Source of the DNA: Rhizobiaceae bacterium
Lineage (GTDB): Bacteria > Pseudomonadota > Alphaproteobacteria > Rhizobiales > Rhizobiaceae
NCBI GenBank assembly: GCA_028865845.1
Contig: JAGWJK010000001.1
Span: 1-23,633 of the forward strand
Direction: 5' to 3'
DNA length: 23,633 nucleotides
Below, in pieces: positions 6,604 through 15,152 of this stretch. Numbering within the stretch: the stretch's first letter is position 1; each line of letters begins with the position of its first letter. Under the pieces are notes generated by a model that made no database searches, was not told the origin of the DNA, and saw only the letters and a list, made by a program, of their open reading frames with translations. The position numbers and the translations under genes were made by a program.

Positions 6604-8145
6604 TCAAGCGCTCCTGGCAAAGGAATGGGGAATAACGGCATGTGCAATGTCCAAAGCATCGGACAGACACATCATGCGGCGCTGTTCGTGCTGCAGTTTC
6701 AGCGAAAAATCCGTGCGGGCATGGGCGCCGCGCGATTCCGCCCGCAGGCTGGCAAAGACGGCAATCAGCAGCGCCACAATGGCCGGATCGGCGGCAGGAC
6801 CTTCACCTTCCGCCAGCGGCAGAAGAGAGGCGATCGCCCCATTTATCGCGCCGGCATTGCGGAGCACGCCGAGATGGCGCGACACTAGCGGCCGCACCAG
6901 CGATGCATCGGCACTGGCGGGCGGCATGCCCGTCCACGCAACCGTCGCCGGTTCCACAGCGAACCCGCCAATATCTTCCGCCGCCCGCATGCCCATGACG
7001 GCGGCCTCCAGCAGCGAATTGCTCGCAAGCCTGTTGGCGCCGTGCAGGCCGGTGGACGCGGCCTCGCCGGCAACCCACAGGCCGGAGACCGAACTGCGGC
7101 CGCATATATCCGTCGCAACGCCGCCCATGTGATAATGAACAGCCGGCCGAACCGGGATGAGGTCCGTCGAAGCATCGATGCCGGCCTCGCGGCACAGCCC
7201 GTCGATCACCGGAAATCGCCTGGCAAAACCGCTTCCGAGCGCTTGGCGGGCATCGAGGAAGACCCGACCGCCACGCGCAATTTCCGCGCTGATTGCGCGC
7301 GCGACTACATCGCGCGGCGCCAGTTCCGCTCCGGGAACTTCGGCCATGAAGCGAACGCCCTTCTCATTGACGAGCACGGCGCCCTCACCGCGAACGGCTT
7401 CACTGACCAGTGCCAGCGGCCTGCGGCGAGAATCGAGCGCGGTCGGGTGAAACTGCACGAATTCCATATCGGCGAGACGCGCGCCGGCTCTGGCGGCAAG
7501 CGCGACACCCTGACCGAAATTGCCCATGGGGTTGGTTGTCGCATCGTAAAGACCGCCGATGCCGCCGGTCGCCAGGATGACGTGCGAGGTCGGCAAAACC
7601 ACCGTCCCGGTCGAAGTGGCACAAAGCAGGCCGCCTATACGATCGCCTTCCAGCAGCAGGCGCCGCACCTCGACACCTTCGAGCACGGTGATCGACGATT
7701 TGCTTCTGACGGCCCGCACCAAAGCCTGGACGATCGCCGCGCCGGAACCGTCGCCTTCGGCATGAACAATGCGACGGCGCGAATGGGCGGCTTCGAGGCC
7801 GAGCGCCAAAGCGCCTTCCTTATTCCTGTCGAAACGGACGCCGGCGCGCTGCAACGCTGCGATCGCCGCAGGCGCCTGCGCGAGAATGCCTGCCGCAACG
7901 GCCGGATCGCAGAGCCCGTCACCCGCTGCAAGCGTGTCTGCAAGATGGAGCTGCGCGCTGTCGTCAGCGCCGACGCTCGCAGCGATGCCGCCCTGCGCCC
8001 ATGCGCTCGATGTTTCGGCTCCAAGTGCCGCGCGAGTGACGATAATGGTCGGCCGCGGCGCGAGCGTCAGCGCTGCCATCAGACCGGCAAGCCCGCTGCC
8101 GACAATGACGACACGCCCGGCGAGATCGTGAAGAACGTGGGTCAT
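6604..8145 (-). CDS. nadB: L-aspartate oxidase
   Basis: NadB oxidises L-aspartate to iminoaspartate using FAD, the first step of de novo NAD synthesis. The 513-residue protein starts with the FAD Rossmann motif [15 protein letters not shown]. It continues with [11 protein letters not shown] and H-A-E-G-D-G-S-G-A, both typical of L-aspartate oxidases rather than succinate dehydrogenase. Later come H-Y-H-M-G-G-V (substrate and flavin region) and [15 protein letters not shown]. The length is normal for the family. Its ATG overlaps the nadA stop codon by four bases (ATGA), and its stop is one base from the nadC start. Confidence 0.97.
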   Translation of the reverse strand: MTHVLHDLAGRVVIVGSGLAGLMAALTLAPRPTIIVTRAALGAETSSAWAQGGIAASVGADDSAQLHLADTLAAGDGLCDPAVAAGILAQAPAAIAALQRAGVRFDRNKEGALALGLEAAHSRRRIVHAEGDGSGAAIVQALVRAVRSKSSITVLEGVEVRRLLLEGDRIGGLLCATSTGTVVLPTSHVILATGGIGGLYDATTNPMGNFGQGVALAARAGARLADMEFVQFHPTALDSRRRPLALVSEAVRGEGAVLVNEKGVRFMAEVPGAELAPRDVVARAISAEIARGGRVFLDARQALGSGFARRFPVIDGLCREAGIDASTDLIPVRPAVHYHMGGVATDICGRSSVSGLWVAGEAASTGLHGANRLASNSLLEAAVMGMRAAEDIGGFAVEPATVAWTGMPPASADASLVRPLVSRHLGVLRNAGAINGAIASLLPLAEGEGPAADPAIVALLIAVFASLRAESRGAHARTDFSLKLQHEQRRMMCLSDALDIAHAVIPHSFARSA

Positions 8146-9113
8146 ATCGCCAACATCCTTTCGACGGCACGCCTTGCCGCATCAGCGATTGCCGGATCGA
8201 CCGTCACCTCATGGCGATTTTCCTCAAGAGCTGCGCGGATATTGCCAAGGGTGATCCGCTTCATGTGCGGGCAGAGATTGCAGGGCCGGATGAATTCGAC
8301 GTCCGGGTGATGGACGGCGACATTGTCGCTCATCGAACATTCGGTCAGGAGCACGACGCGGGCCGGCTTCTGCCTTCCGACATAATCGGACATGACCGCC
8401 GTGGAGCCGGCGAAATCCGCTTCTTTCACAACGTCAGGGGGACATTCCGGGTGAGCAAGCACCATGACGCCGGGATGATTTTCGCGAAGTTGGCGAACGT
8501 CATCCGCGGTGAAAAGCTCGTGGACCTCGCAATGCCCATGCCAGGCGATGATTTCGACATTGGTCTCGCGAGCAACATTCTGCGCCAGATATTCGTCGGG
8601 GATCATCAACACCTTCGGCACGCCCAGCGACTCCACCACCTGCTTGGCATTGCCTGAAGTGCAGCAGATATCGGAAGCCGCTTTTACTACCGCCGACGTG
8701 TTGACGTAGGTTACGATCGGAACGCCCGGATGGGCCTGGCGCAGCAACGCGATATCTTCAGGCGTGATCGATTCCGCCAAGGAGCACCCGGCCTGCATAT
8801 CCGGGATCAGCACTGTCTTTTCCGGATTGAGCAGTTTGGCGGTCTCCGCCATGAAATGCACGCCCGCCAGCACGATGACGTCGGCATCCACCTCGATCGC
8901 CTTCCGGGCAAGCGCCAGGCTGTCACCGACGATATCGGCGACGCCATGGAAAATCTCCGGCGTCTGGTAGTTATGGGCAAGGATGACAGCGTTGCGGCGG
9001 CGCTTCAGGTCGAGAATCGCCTCGACATCATTTTGAAACAACATCCATTCGGCTCTGGGGATGACGCGACTGACGCGATCATAGAGGGCGGATGTGGATA
9101 CGAGGTGATTCAT
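8142..9113 (-). CDS. nadA: quinolinate synthase
   Basis: NadA condenses iminoaspartate with dihydroxyacetone phosphate to quinolinate and carries an essential [4Fe-4S] cluster. The 323-residue protein has H-N-Y-Q near residue 47 and the three cluster cysteines in family context: Cys110 in A-G-C-S-L-A-E-S, Cys195 in H-G-H-C-E-V-H and Cys281 in [15 protein letters not shown] at 152-156 is also conserved. ATG 9113 is preceded by AGGAG at 9124-9120, six bases away. It is the first gene of nadABC, directly downstream of the two operator boxes and the nadQ gene. Confidence 0.97.
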   Translation of the reverse strand: MNHLVSTSALYDRVSRVIPRAEWMLFQNDVEAILDLKRRRNAVILAHNYQTPEIFHGVADIVGDSLALARKAIEVDADVIVLAGVHFMAETAKLLNPEKTVLIPDMQAGCSLAESITPEDIALLRQAHPGVPIVTYVNTSAVVKAASDICCTSGNAKQVVESLGVPKVLMIPDEYLAQNVARETNVEIIAWHGHCEVHELFTADDVRQLRENHPGVMVLAHPECPPDVVKEADFAGSTAVMSDYVGRQKPARVVLLTECSMSDNVAVHHPDVEFIRPCNLCPHMKRITLGNIRAALEENRHEVTVDPAIADAARRAVERMLAI

Positions 9114-9127
9114 GACCGACTCCTAAT

Positions 9128-9146
9128 TATACTCATTTTGAGCATA
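9128..9146. promoter_or_regulatory. NAD-regulator operator box 1
   Basis: The dyad TAT-A-CTCA-TTT-TGAG-C-ATA has the same layout as the box at 9160-9182: outer TAT/ATA arms and inner CTCA/TGAG arms around a 3-bp centre. It lies 14 bases upstream of the nadA ATG and just downstream of the predicted transcription start, so bound protein would obstruct elongation or initiation. The centres of the two boxes are 34 bp apart, about three helical turns. Confidence 0.75.
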
Positions 9147-9157
9147 TCATGCGCAAA

Positions 9158-9186
9158 TACATATTCTCAGGGTGAGCATATGTCAA
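9158..9186 (-). promoter_or_regulatory. predicted nadABC promoter
   Basis: On the minus strand there is a perfect -35, TTGACA (9186-9181), a 17-bp spacer and a -10-like TATGTA (9163-9158). The -35 overlaps the nadQ stop codon. Operator box 2 occupies the spacer, and box 1 follows the expected start site near 9151. The transcript would keep the nadA AGGAG. A TATAAT at 9131-9126 is probably not the -10, because its start site would fall past that ribosome binding site. Confidence 0.6.
9160..9182. promoter_or_regulatory. NAD-regulator operator box 2
   Basis: The dyad CATAT-T-CTCA-GGG-TGAG-C-ATATG has perfectly complementary 5-bp outer and 4-bp inner arms. It sits between the predicted -35 and -10 of nadABC and abuts the stop codon of the regulator gene. 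The shared core with box 1 is TAT-N-CTCA-N3-TGAG-N-ATA. Confidence 0.8.
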
Positions 9187-10085
9187 TTGCGAGAGAGCGG
9201 TAATTTCGTTCCGGCGAGTTCGCGTTCTTCGAGGACGGTGTGGCGGAAGCGGAAAAGCTTGGCCGGACGACCGCCGGTCTCGCTTTCGGTCCCGCCGGTT
9301 TCCTCGACGAGATCCTGTTGTTCGATCAATCGCCGGAAATTCTGCTTGTGTAGCGTCAGTCCCGCGAGCGCCTCGACCGTTCGCTGCAATTGCAGAAGCG
9401 TGAAACTTTCCGGCATCAGCTCGAAGACGACGGGGCGATATTTGATCTTCGCTCGGAGCCGGGCCATGCCGGTCGCGAGAATGCGGCGATGGTCGGCAAA
9501 CATCGGCCTGCCGAAATTGCCGGATGGAGAACAGCCGGCTTCGGACACCAGGCAGGCTTCATAGAGAAGTTCGTAACGCTGCAGAACCAGGTCTTCATCC
9601 CAGGCCGCCTCGTTCAATCCAAAGGCAAAATCGGCGCGACGCTGCCGTTGCGCGCGCTTTGCCGGCTCGCCGTCGACCCAGCTTTGCAGCTGTCCGGCGA
9701 TCCTATCGAGCGCTGCGGGCCGGCCTTCGCGATGGTCCTCCCAGGGAAAATACTCGTACCAGCCATGCCAGCCCGGCCGCCCGCCTCCGGGCGCCGCCTG
9801 CTCGCGCACCAGGCCGAGATAGCTGATGGAGATCGTGCGGCCGCCCAGGATCTCGTTGTTCCGGTCACGGTCCGCAAAGGTGTAGAGCTGTTCGAGGTAG
9901 CCGATCGGGTGCGCCGTCTGCTCCCTTACCCATTCCCGAAGGCCACTCTGCAAGGTCCGATGCCCAAGCTCGAACGGCCCGGACGGCAAGGCATCACCGC
10001 CGCGCACCGTCATGACCCGTGGCTCGCTGTCGGTAACAGCCGTTAAAACCGCAATCAATTCGGCGTGTGCAAGTCCGAGGGTCAA
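9183..10085 (-). CDS. nadQ: Nudix-related NAD-biosynthesis regulator, NadQ/NrtR-like
   Basis: This regulator has an N-terminal Nudix-like domain and a C-terminal winged-helix part. With the start used here it has 300 residues. The Nudix box is degenerate: G-L-R-E-W-V-R-E-Q-T (about residues 48-57) keeps R-E and one E but lacks the full catalytic pattern. This fits a ligand sensor (ADP-ribose or NAD-type ligand) rather than a hydrolase. The C-terminal segment about 220-285 carries the DNA-binding helices, including L-H-K-Q-N-F-R-R-L-I. It matches what I recall of NadQ (COG4111), found before nadABC in alphaproteobacteria. I chose TTG 10085 because GGAG lies five bases upstream; the frame extends to another TTG at 10145 with no ribosome site. 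It is co-directional with nadABC, 69 bases upstream, with two matching operators between them. Confidence 0.85.
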   Translation of the reverse strand: MTLGLAHAELIAVLTAVTDSEPRVMTVRGGDALPSGPFELGHRTLQSGLREWVREQTAHPIGYLEQLYTFADRDRNNEILGGRTISISYLGLVREQAAPGGGRPGWHGWYEYFPWEDHREGRPAALDRIAGQLQSWVDGEPAKRAQRQRRADFAFGLNEAAWDEDLVLQRYELLYEACLVSEAGCSPSGNFGRPMFADHRRILATGMARLRAKIKYRPVVFELMPESFTLLQLQRTVEALAGLTLHKQNFRRLIEQQDLVEETGGTESETGGRPAKLFRFRHTVLEERELAGTKLPLSRN

Positions 10086-10242
10086 GGAAACTCCGCATTC
10101 GTTTTCGAGCAGGACTTTTCTGACACGAAGTATCGCACAAGCCAATGTGATGCATTCGATTGCAGCCGTTTCAATCCCATCTCCGCACCACCAACGTCAC
10201 CTTTCCCCGTTAGCGAGCTTGTATACATCAGCCAAGACGCTA

Positions 10243-10274
10243 TTGATATATTGATGCATTAGTGCTTTAGTGCG
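10243..10274 (+). promoter_or_regulatory. promoter/operator of the permease-lactonase operon, four tandem 8-bp units
   Basis: Four consecutive 8-bp units run TTGATATA, TTGATGCA, TTAGTGCT, TTAGTGCG. The same sequence reads as a promoter: -35 TTGATA (10243-10248), a 17-bp spacer and -10 TTTAGT (10266-10271). This would start transcription near 10278, about 40 bases before the permease ATG. A near copy lies at 13276-13307 in front of the dehydratase operon; the two share TGAT-R-CATTAGTGCTTTAGT. The GntR/FCD protein encoded between the operons is the likely binder. Confidence 0.65.
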
Positions 10275-10316
10275 TCGACGATGAGTTCCGGCTCGTCCGG
10301 ATTTGGGAGGATATTT

Positions 10317-11675
10317 ATGAGCAATATTGAACTGCAGGAGCAGCATAGCCCCGCCATGATGCGGCGCGTGGCAATCGCTTCCTGTATCGGCACCACCGTC
10401 GAGTGGTACGATTTCTTCATTTATGCGACGGCTTCGGCGCTGGTTTTCAACAAGCTGTTTTTCCCGAGCTTCGATCCGCTCGTCGGCTCGCTGGTGGCAC
10501 TCGGCACTTATGCGGCGGGCTTCTTCGTACGTCCGATCGGCGGTCTGTTGTTTGGCTATCTCGGTGATCGTTACGGCCGCAAGAGCGCCCTCGTAACGAC
10601 GCTGCTGATCGTCGGCATCGCCACTTTCGTCATCGGCCTGATGCCGACCTATGACAGCATCGGCATCGCGGCACCGCTGATCCTGCTCTTCATCCGCATG
10701 CTTCATGGTTTCGGCATCGGCGGCGAGCAGGGCAATGCGATCCTGATCATGTGCGAGCATGCGCCCGCTGCACGGCGCGGCTATTTCGGCTCGTGGGTGC
10801 AGACGGGCGCTCCGGCCGGCTTCATCCTGCCGCTCGGCATTTTCGCGGTGCTGACGACCACGCTTTCGGACGAAGCCTTCCTGAGCTGGGGCTGGCGTAT
10901 TCCCTTCCTGCTCAGCCTCGTTCTGGTGGGTGTCGGCATGTATATCCGACTGCAGCTGACGGAATCGCCGCTGTTTCTGGAAATGCGCAAGCGCCGCTCC
11001 GAAGATCCGCATCCGCTGGTCGAGATCCTCAGCAAATATCCGCGTTACCTGGCGCTCGGCTGCGGCACCAAGTTTGCCGAAAGCGTTGCCTTCACTAGCT
11101 TCGCCGTGCTGATCACCGCCTATGCAACGAGCCGCGGCGTGTCCCGGCCGACGATGACCACGGCGTCCTTGATTGCAATTGTACTGGAATTGATCGCCAT
11201 GCCGCTTTGGGGTGCGCTGTCCGACCGCATCGGCCGCAAGCCGGTCTACATCCTCGGTGCGGTGACCGTGCTTCTGTCGTGCTTCCCGGCCTTTGCTCTC
11301 GTCTACTATCGGATCGACGGCTACATCTGGATTGCCCTAACGGCAGCGCTGGCGATCGGCCACAGCGCCATGTACGGACCGCAGGCAGCTTATTTTGCCG
11401 AGTTTTTCCCGACCCGAATCCGCGCGAGCGGCGTCTCCTTCATCCAGCAGATCGGCGCCCTGATCGGTTCCGTCGGTACGCTCTCCGCGGGCTGGCTACT
11501 GACGCTACTCAATGGCGCGCCCTGGGCGCTTGCCGGCTTCATCGCCCTCGGCTGTGTGATCACCATTGCCTGTACGGCAGCGCTGCCGGAAACGGCGCCA
11601 CGCCTTGGCCGCTGGAAGGATCTGATCGGCCTGGCACAGAACGATGCTGCGGCCATCCGCGGGCAACGGGCTTAA
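10317..11675 (+). CDS. MFS transporter, metabolite:H+ symporter (MHS) family
   Basis: This 452-residue inner-membrane permease has about 12 hydrophobic segments. It shows the MHS signatures T-T-V-E-W-Y-D-F-F-I-Y near the first helix, F-V-R-P-I-G-G-L-L-F-G-Y-L-G-D-R-Y-G-R-K (MFS motif A) and G-G-E-Q-G-N-A around residue 135. MHS carriers import organic acids such as shikimate, alpha-ketoglutarate, proline or sugar acids with protons. GGGAGG at 10305-10310 lies six bases before ATG 10317; the frame also opens at 10281 without such a site. It is followed nine bases later by the SMP-30 lactonase, which suggests a sugar lactone or sugar acid as substrate. Confidence 0.92.
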   Translation: MSNIELQEQHSPAMMRRVAIASCIGTTVEWYDFFIYATASALVFNKLFFPSFDPLVGSLVALGTYAAGFFVRPIGGLLFGYLGDRYGRKSALVTTLLIVGIATFVIGLMPTYDSIGIAAPLILLFIRMLHGFGIGGEQGNAILIMCEHAPAARRGYFGSWVQTGAPAGFILPLGIFAVLTTTLSDEAFLSWGWRIPFLLSLVLVGVGMYIRLQLTESPLFLEMRKRRSEDPHPLVEILSKYPRYLALGCGTKFAESVAFTSFAVLITAYATSRGVSRPTMTTASLIAIVLELIAMPLWGALSDRIGRKPVYILGAVTVLLSCFPAFALVYYRIDGYIWIALTAALAIGHSAMYGPQAAYFAEFFPTRIRASGVSFIQQIGALIGSVGTLSAGWLLTLLNGAPWALAGFIALGCVITIACTAALPETAPRLGRWKDLIGLAQNDAAAIRGQRA

Positions 11676-11684
11676 CGGGGCACA

Positions 11685-12515
11685 ATGACACTCTCGTTCG
11701 ACATATTCTCCGACCATTGGGGCCTTCTCGGCGAAAGTCCGGTTTGGTCGGAGGCTGGCAATTGCCTCTGGTGGGTCGATACGGAAGGTTGTCGGCTGCT
11801 GCGAACGGATGCAGCGACGGGCAGGACCGACCTATGGGAAGCGCCAGAGGCGGTCGGCTGCCTGACGGTGCGGGCCGACGGCACGATTCTCGCCGGTCTT
11901 GCCAGCGGCATCTTTCTCTTCGACCCGGCGACCGGCAGCTTCACTATCGCCTGTTCGCCGGAAAGCCGCGGCGATGTCCGCTTCAACGACGGCGCCCTCG
12001 ATCCGGCCGGCCGGTTCTGGGCGGGGACGATGCATCGGGAAATCACCGAACCGGCGGGAGCGCTTTTCCGTATTGAACCCGACCTCAGCCACCGCCGTTT
12101 CTTTGACGGTTTCTGGACACCGAACGGGCTTGCCTTCGATGCCGATCGCGGCCGGATGTATTTTTCGGACTCGCATCCTTCGGTGCAGACCATCTGGGTC
12201 TGCGATTACGATATAGCCACGGGAATACCGAGCAACCGCCAGGTCTTTGCAACCACCCACGATTTCGATGGCCGTCCGGACGGGGCCTTCGTCGACAGCG
12301 ACGGCACCTACTGGATCGCCGGCGTCGGAGGCTCGCAATTGCTGCGCTTTATGCCTTCCGGGGAAGCGCTGGCGCCAATCCCATTTCCGGTGACCCACCC
12401 GACAAAGCTCGTCATGAACAAAGCCGATCCGCGATCGATCTTCGTCACGACGCGTCGCGTGGCGCCTGAGGAAAACCATCTCTCCGGGCATGTGTTTCGC
12501 GCAATACTGCCCTAG
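11685..12515 (+). CDS. SMP-30/gluconolactonase family lactonase
   Basis: This 276-residue six-bladed beta-propeller is expected to hydrolyse a sugar lactone to the aldonate with a divalent metal. By comparison with SMP-30/regucalcin the metal ligands appear to be Glu17 (L-G-E-S-P-V-W), Asn147 (T-P-N-G-L-A-F-D) and Asp199 (R-P-D-G-A-F-V-D). Arg99 and Asn101 (R-F-N-D-G) sit in the substrate site. It starts nine bases after the permease stop, so the two genes are co-transcribed. Next to an L-arabonate-type dehydratase, an aldonolactone such as L-arabinono-1,4-lactone is a reasonable guess. It has no signal peptide and should act in the cytoplasm. Confidence 0.9.
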   Translation: MTLSFDIFSDHWGLLGESPVWSEAGNCLWWVDTEGCRLLRTDAATGRTDLWEAPEAVGCLTVRADGTILAGLASGIFLFDPATGSFTIACSPESRGDVRFNDGALDPAGRFWAGTMHREITEPAGALFRIEPDLSHRRFFDGFWTPNGLAFDADRGRMYFSDSHPSVQTIWVCDYDIATGIPSNRQVFATTHDFDGRPDGAFVDSDGTYWIAGVGGSQLLRFMPSGEALAPIPFPVTHPTKLVMNKADPRSIFVTTRRVAPEENHLSGHVFRAILP

Positions 12516-12532
12516 GCGATGTGCACCATCAA

Positions 12533-13225
12533 TTAGCGGCTGACGTAATCCGGATATTTCTCGCAAATCAGATCGATGATCGACAGCGTTCCGGAGAGAT
12601 GTCTGCGCAGCGCCGCCACCGCCAATTCCGCATCGCCTGATCTCACAGCATCGACGATGGAGCGATGATCGGCGATGACCTGCTGCAGCTTGCCGGGCAT
12701 CGGCAGGTTCAGCATGCGAAGCCGATCGAGGTGCACTCCCTGCCGCCGGACGGTCGCCCACAGGCCGAGAATCCCGGCTCTTTCGAAGAGAACGCGATGG
12801 AAATCCTTGTCGAGGGAATCGAAAAGATCGAAAGTTTCCGGCGACATCACATGTTCCTGTCGCTTCAGAACGAATTCGAGCCCAGCAGCCGTCTCTTCCG
12901 GTGATTCGCCCGTCAGCCGCCGGATGGCCTCGAGCTCGATCGACAATCGCAGAAAATGTGCCTCGATGGCATTGCGAATGTCGATTCGAGCGACCACCGT
13001 CGCATATTGAGGATAGACTTCGACGAGCCCCTCCTCCTCCAGCCGGATCAAGGCGTCGCGAACCGGTGTCTGGCTGACATTAAATTCGCTTTGCAGGGAA
13101 ATGCGCGACAGTACGGTCGTCGGCGGCAAACTCATAGAAAGAATACGCGATCTCAGGATTTCCAGGATCTGTGGCGCAACCTGGCGGGAGCGATCCAAGG
13201 CGAATTCTTTCGGGTTTACTTTCAC
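12533..13225 (-). CDS. GntR-family transcriptional regulator, FCD (FadR C-terminal domain) subfamily
   Basis: This 230-residue protein has an N-terminal GntR winged helix (about 15-80, with Q-S-E-F-N-V-S-Q-T-P-V-R-D-A-L-I-R-L-E-E) and an all-helical FCD ligand-binding domain. The FCD metal-site residues are visible: Asp139 and His143 (D-K-D-F-H), His187 (A-D-H-R-S-I) and His209 (R-R-H-L). Such regulators respond to organic or sugar acids. It is convergent with the lactonase gene and divergent from the dehydratase operon. Near-identical elements lie before both neighbouring operons, so it probably represses both and is released by a pathway intermediate. This is inferred from position and repeats only. 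Confidence 0.92.
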   Translation of the reverse strand: MKVNPKEFALDRSRQVAPQILEILRSRILSMSLPPTTVLSRISLQSEFNVSQTPVRDALIRLEEEGLVEVYPQYATVVARIDIRNAIEAHFLRLSIELEAIRRLTGESPEETAAGLEFVLKRQEHVMSPETFDLFDSLDKDFHRVLFERAGILGLWATVRRQGVHLDRLRMLNLPMPGKLQQVIADHRSIVDAVRSGDAELAVAALRRHLSGTLSIIDLICEKYPDYVSR

Positions 13226-13275
13226 TGGCTACCTTCCTGATCGAGAGCATCGGCTTATTAAGCACAATTTAGGGC

Positions 13276-13307
13276 TTGATGCACTGATACATTAGTGCTT
13301 TAGTCGA
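13276..13307 (+). promoter_or_regulatory. promoter/operator of the dehydratase-RraA operon, four tandem 8-bp units
   Basis: The units run TTGATGCA, CTGATACA, TTAGTGCT, TTAGTCGA. Inside lies an 18-bp dyad, GCACTGATACATTAGTGC (13281-13298), pairing at 7 of 9 positions. As at 10243-10274, a promoter can be read: -35 TTGATG (13276-13281), 17-bp spacer, -10 TTTAGT (13299-13304). The predicted start is near 13311, about 88 bases before the dehydratase ATG. The site lies 50 bases upstream of the divergent gntR start, so autoregulation is also possible. Confidence 0.65.
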
Positions 13308-13398
13308 TTGGTGTAAACGTGCTTTCGGGAGGAGCGCAGATAATGCCGCGCGCCACCTTATCTCTCCGTCCCACAGTTGGATACAGGGCTTGAATACG

Positions 13399-15135
13399 AT
13401 GGACAGCAGGAAAATTCCGGCGGAACTCCGCAGTGCCAGATGGTTCGCACCAGACGACCTCAGAAGTTCTGGGCATCGCTCGCGCACCATGCAGATGGGC
13501 TACGCGCCTGAAGAATGGGCAGGCAAACCCGTCATCGCCATTCTCAACACATGGTCCGATGCCAATCCCTGCCATGCCCATTTCAAGCATCGCGTCGAGG
13601 ACGTGAAGCGCGGCATCTTCCAGGCCGGCGGCTTCCCGTTGGAATTGCCGGCACTTTCGCTTTCGGAAAGTTACGTCAAGCCGACGACCATGCTTTACCG
13701 CAATATGTTGGCGATGGAAGCAGAGGAGCTGTTGCGCTCCCATCCGGTCGACGGCGCCGTGCTCATGGGCGGATGCGACAAGACAACGCCGGGTCTCGTG
13801 ATGGGTGCGCTCAGCATGGGCCTGCCGATGATCTATCTGCCGGCAGGACCTATGCTTCGCGGCAACTATCGCGGCGAGTATCTCGGCTCGGGCTCCGATT
13901 CCTGGAAATTCTGGGACGAACGCCGCGCCGGCACGATCTCCGAAAAGGAATGGGTCGAGGTCGAGGCGGGCATTGCCCGCTCCTACGGCCACTGCATGAC
14001 CATGGGTACCGCCAGCACCATGACGGCGATCGCCGAAGCCCTCGGGCTGACCCTGCCGGGCGCAAGTTCCATTCCGGCGGCAGATTCCAACCACATCCGC
14101 ATGTCCTCGGCCGTTGGCCGCCGCATTGTCGAGATGGTCTGGGAAGACCTCGTGCCCTCGAAGATCGTAACCGAGGCAGCCGTTCAGAATGCCGTCGCGG
14201 TCGCAATGGCCACGGGCTGTTCCACCAACGCCGTCGTCCATCTGCTCGCCATGGCGCGCCGTGCCGGCATCGAGCTGACGCTCGACGATCTCGACAAGGC
14301 CGGGCGCGATACGCCAGTGCTCGCCAATATCAGGCCGACGGGCAAGACCTATTTGATGGAAGACTTCTACTATGCCGGCGGCCTGCGGGCGCTGATGGTG
14401 AAGCTCTCCTCCAAGCTCGATCTTTCTACGGTGACGGTGTCGGGCGTGACGCTCGGCGAAACGCTGGAAGGCGCCAAGTGCTACAATGACGACGTTATCC
14501 GCTCGCTCGACAATCCGATCTATCACGAAGGTTCTCTTGCCGTATTGAAGGGCAACCTCGCGCCGACCGGAGCGGTGATCAAGCCGGCCGCCTGCGACCC
14601 GCGTTTCCATCGACACGAGGGTCCGGCACTGGTCTTCGACAGCTATCCGGAGATGAAGGCAGCGGTCGACAACGAAAATCTCGACATCACGCCCGATCAC
14701 GTCATGGTTCTGCGCGGCGCCGGCCCGCAGGGCGGACCGGGCATGCCGGAATGGGGCATGCTGCCCATGCCGAAGGCGTTGCTGAAAAAGGGGCATCGCG
14801 ACATGCTGCGGCTGTCCGACGCCCGCATGAGCGGCACCAGCTATGGAGCCTGCATCCTGCACGTCTCGCCGGAATCACACGTTGGCGGCCCTCTGGCGCT
14901 GCTGAAGACCGGCGATATCGTCCGCCTCGATCTCGAGGCGCGGCGCATCGACATGCTGGTGGACGAGGATGAGTTGCAGCGCCGCCGCGAGGCCTGGGTC
15001 AAGCCCGCCGAGAAATTCGGTCGCGGTTATGGCTGGATGTTCTCTCGCCATGTTGCGCAGGCCGACACCGGCTGCGATTTCGATTTTCTGGAAACCGGCT
15101 TCGGCCCCACGCCGGGCGAACCCGACATCTATTGA
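13399..15135 (+). CDS. IlvD/Edd-family sugar-acid dehydratase, L-arabonate dehydratase type
   Basis: This 578-residue Fe-S enzyme removes water from an aldonate to give a 2-keto-3-deoxy acid. The cluster cysteines are Cys58 (D-A-N-P-C-H), Cys126 (G-G-C-D-K-T-T-P) and Cys199 (Y-G-H-C-M-T-M-G). This matches, with an offset of one, the pattern Cys59/127/200 I recall for the structurally studied L-arabinonate dehydratase of R. leguminosarum, a [2Fe-2S] enzyme. D-A-R-M-S-G-T-S-Y-G-A near residue 475 carries the catalytic Ser. The sequence is closer to the pentonate branch than to IlvD or Edd. ATG 13399 has a weak AGGG upstream; TTG 13390 is an in-frame alternative. The likely substrate is L-arabonate or a similar pentonate (D-fuconate, D-xylonate). 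Confidence 0.92.
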   Translation: MDSRKIPAELRSARWFAPDDLRSSGHRSRTMQMGYAPEEWAGKPVIAILNTWSDANPCHAHFKHRVEDVKRGIFQAGGFPLELPALSLSESYVKPTTMLYRNMLAMEAEELLRSHPVDGAVLMGGCDKTTPGLVMGALSMGLPMIYLPAGPMLRGNYRGEYLGSGSDSWKFWDERRAGTISEKEWVEVEAGIARSYGHCMTMGTASTMTAIAEALGLTLPGASSIPAADSNHIRMSSAVGRRIVEMVWEDLVPSKIVTEAAVQNAVAVAMATGCSTNAVVHLLAMARRAGIELTLDDLDKAGRDTPVLANIRPTGKTYLMEDFYYAGGLRALMVKLSSKLDLSTVTVSGVTLGETLEGAKCYNDDVIRSLDNPIYHEGSLAVLKGNLAPTGAVIKPAACDPRFHRHEGPALVFDSYPEMKAAVDNENLDITPDHVMVLRGAGPQGGPGMPEWGMLPMPKALLKKGHRDMLRLSDARMSGTSYGACILHVSPESHVGGPLALLKTGDIVRLDLEARRIDMLVDEDELQRRREAWVKPAEKFGRGYGWMFSRHVAQADTGCDFDFLETGFGPTPGEPDIY

Positions 15136-15152
15136 TCCCCGGAGGAAATATC

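Noticed and set aside
7042..8310. Open frame of 422 codons on the plus strand opposite nadB
   Set aside because: It is antisense to a clear L-aspartate oxidase with intact motifs and operon overlaps.
9126..9131. Perfect TATAAT on the minus strand before nadA
   Set aside because: Its predicted start would fall downstream of the nadA ribosome site, leaving the message without it. The promoter at 9158-9186 fits better.
13300..14862. Open frame of 520 codons on the minus strand opposite the dehydratase
   Set aside because: It is antisense to a gene with all three cluster cysteines and a correct length.
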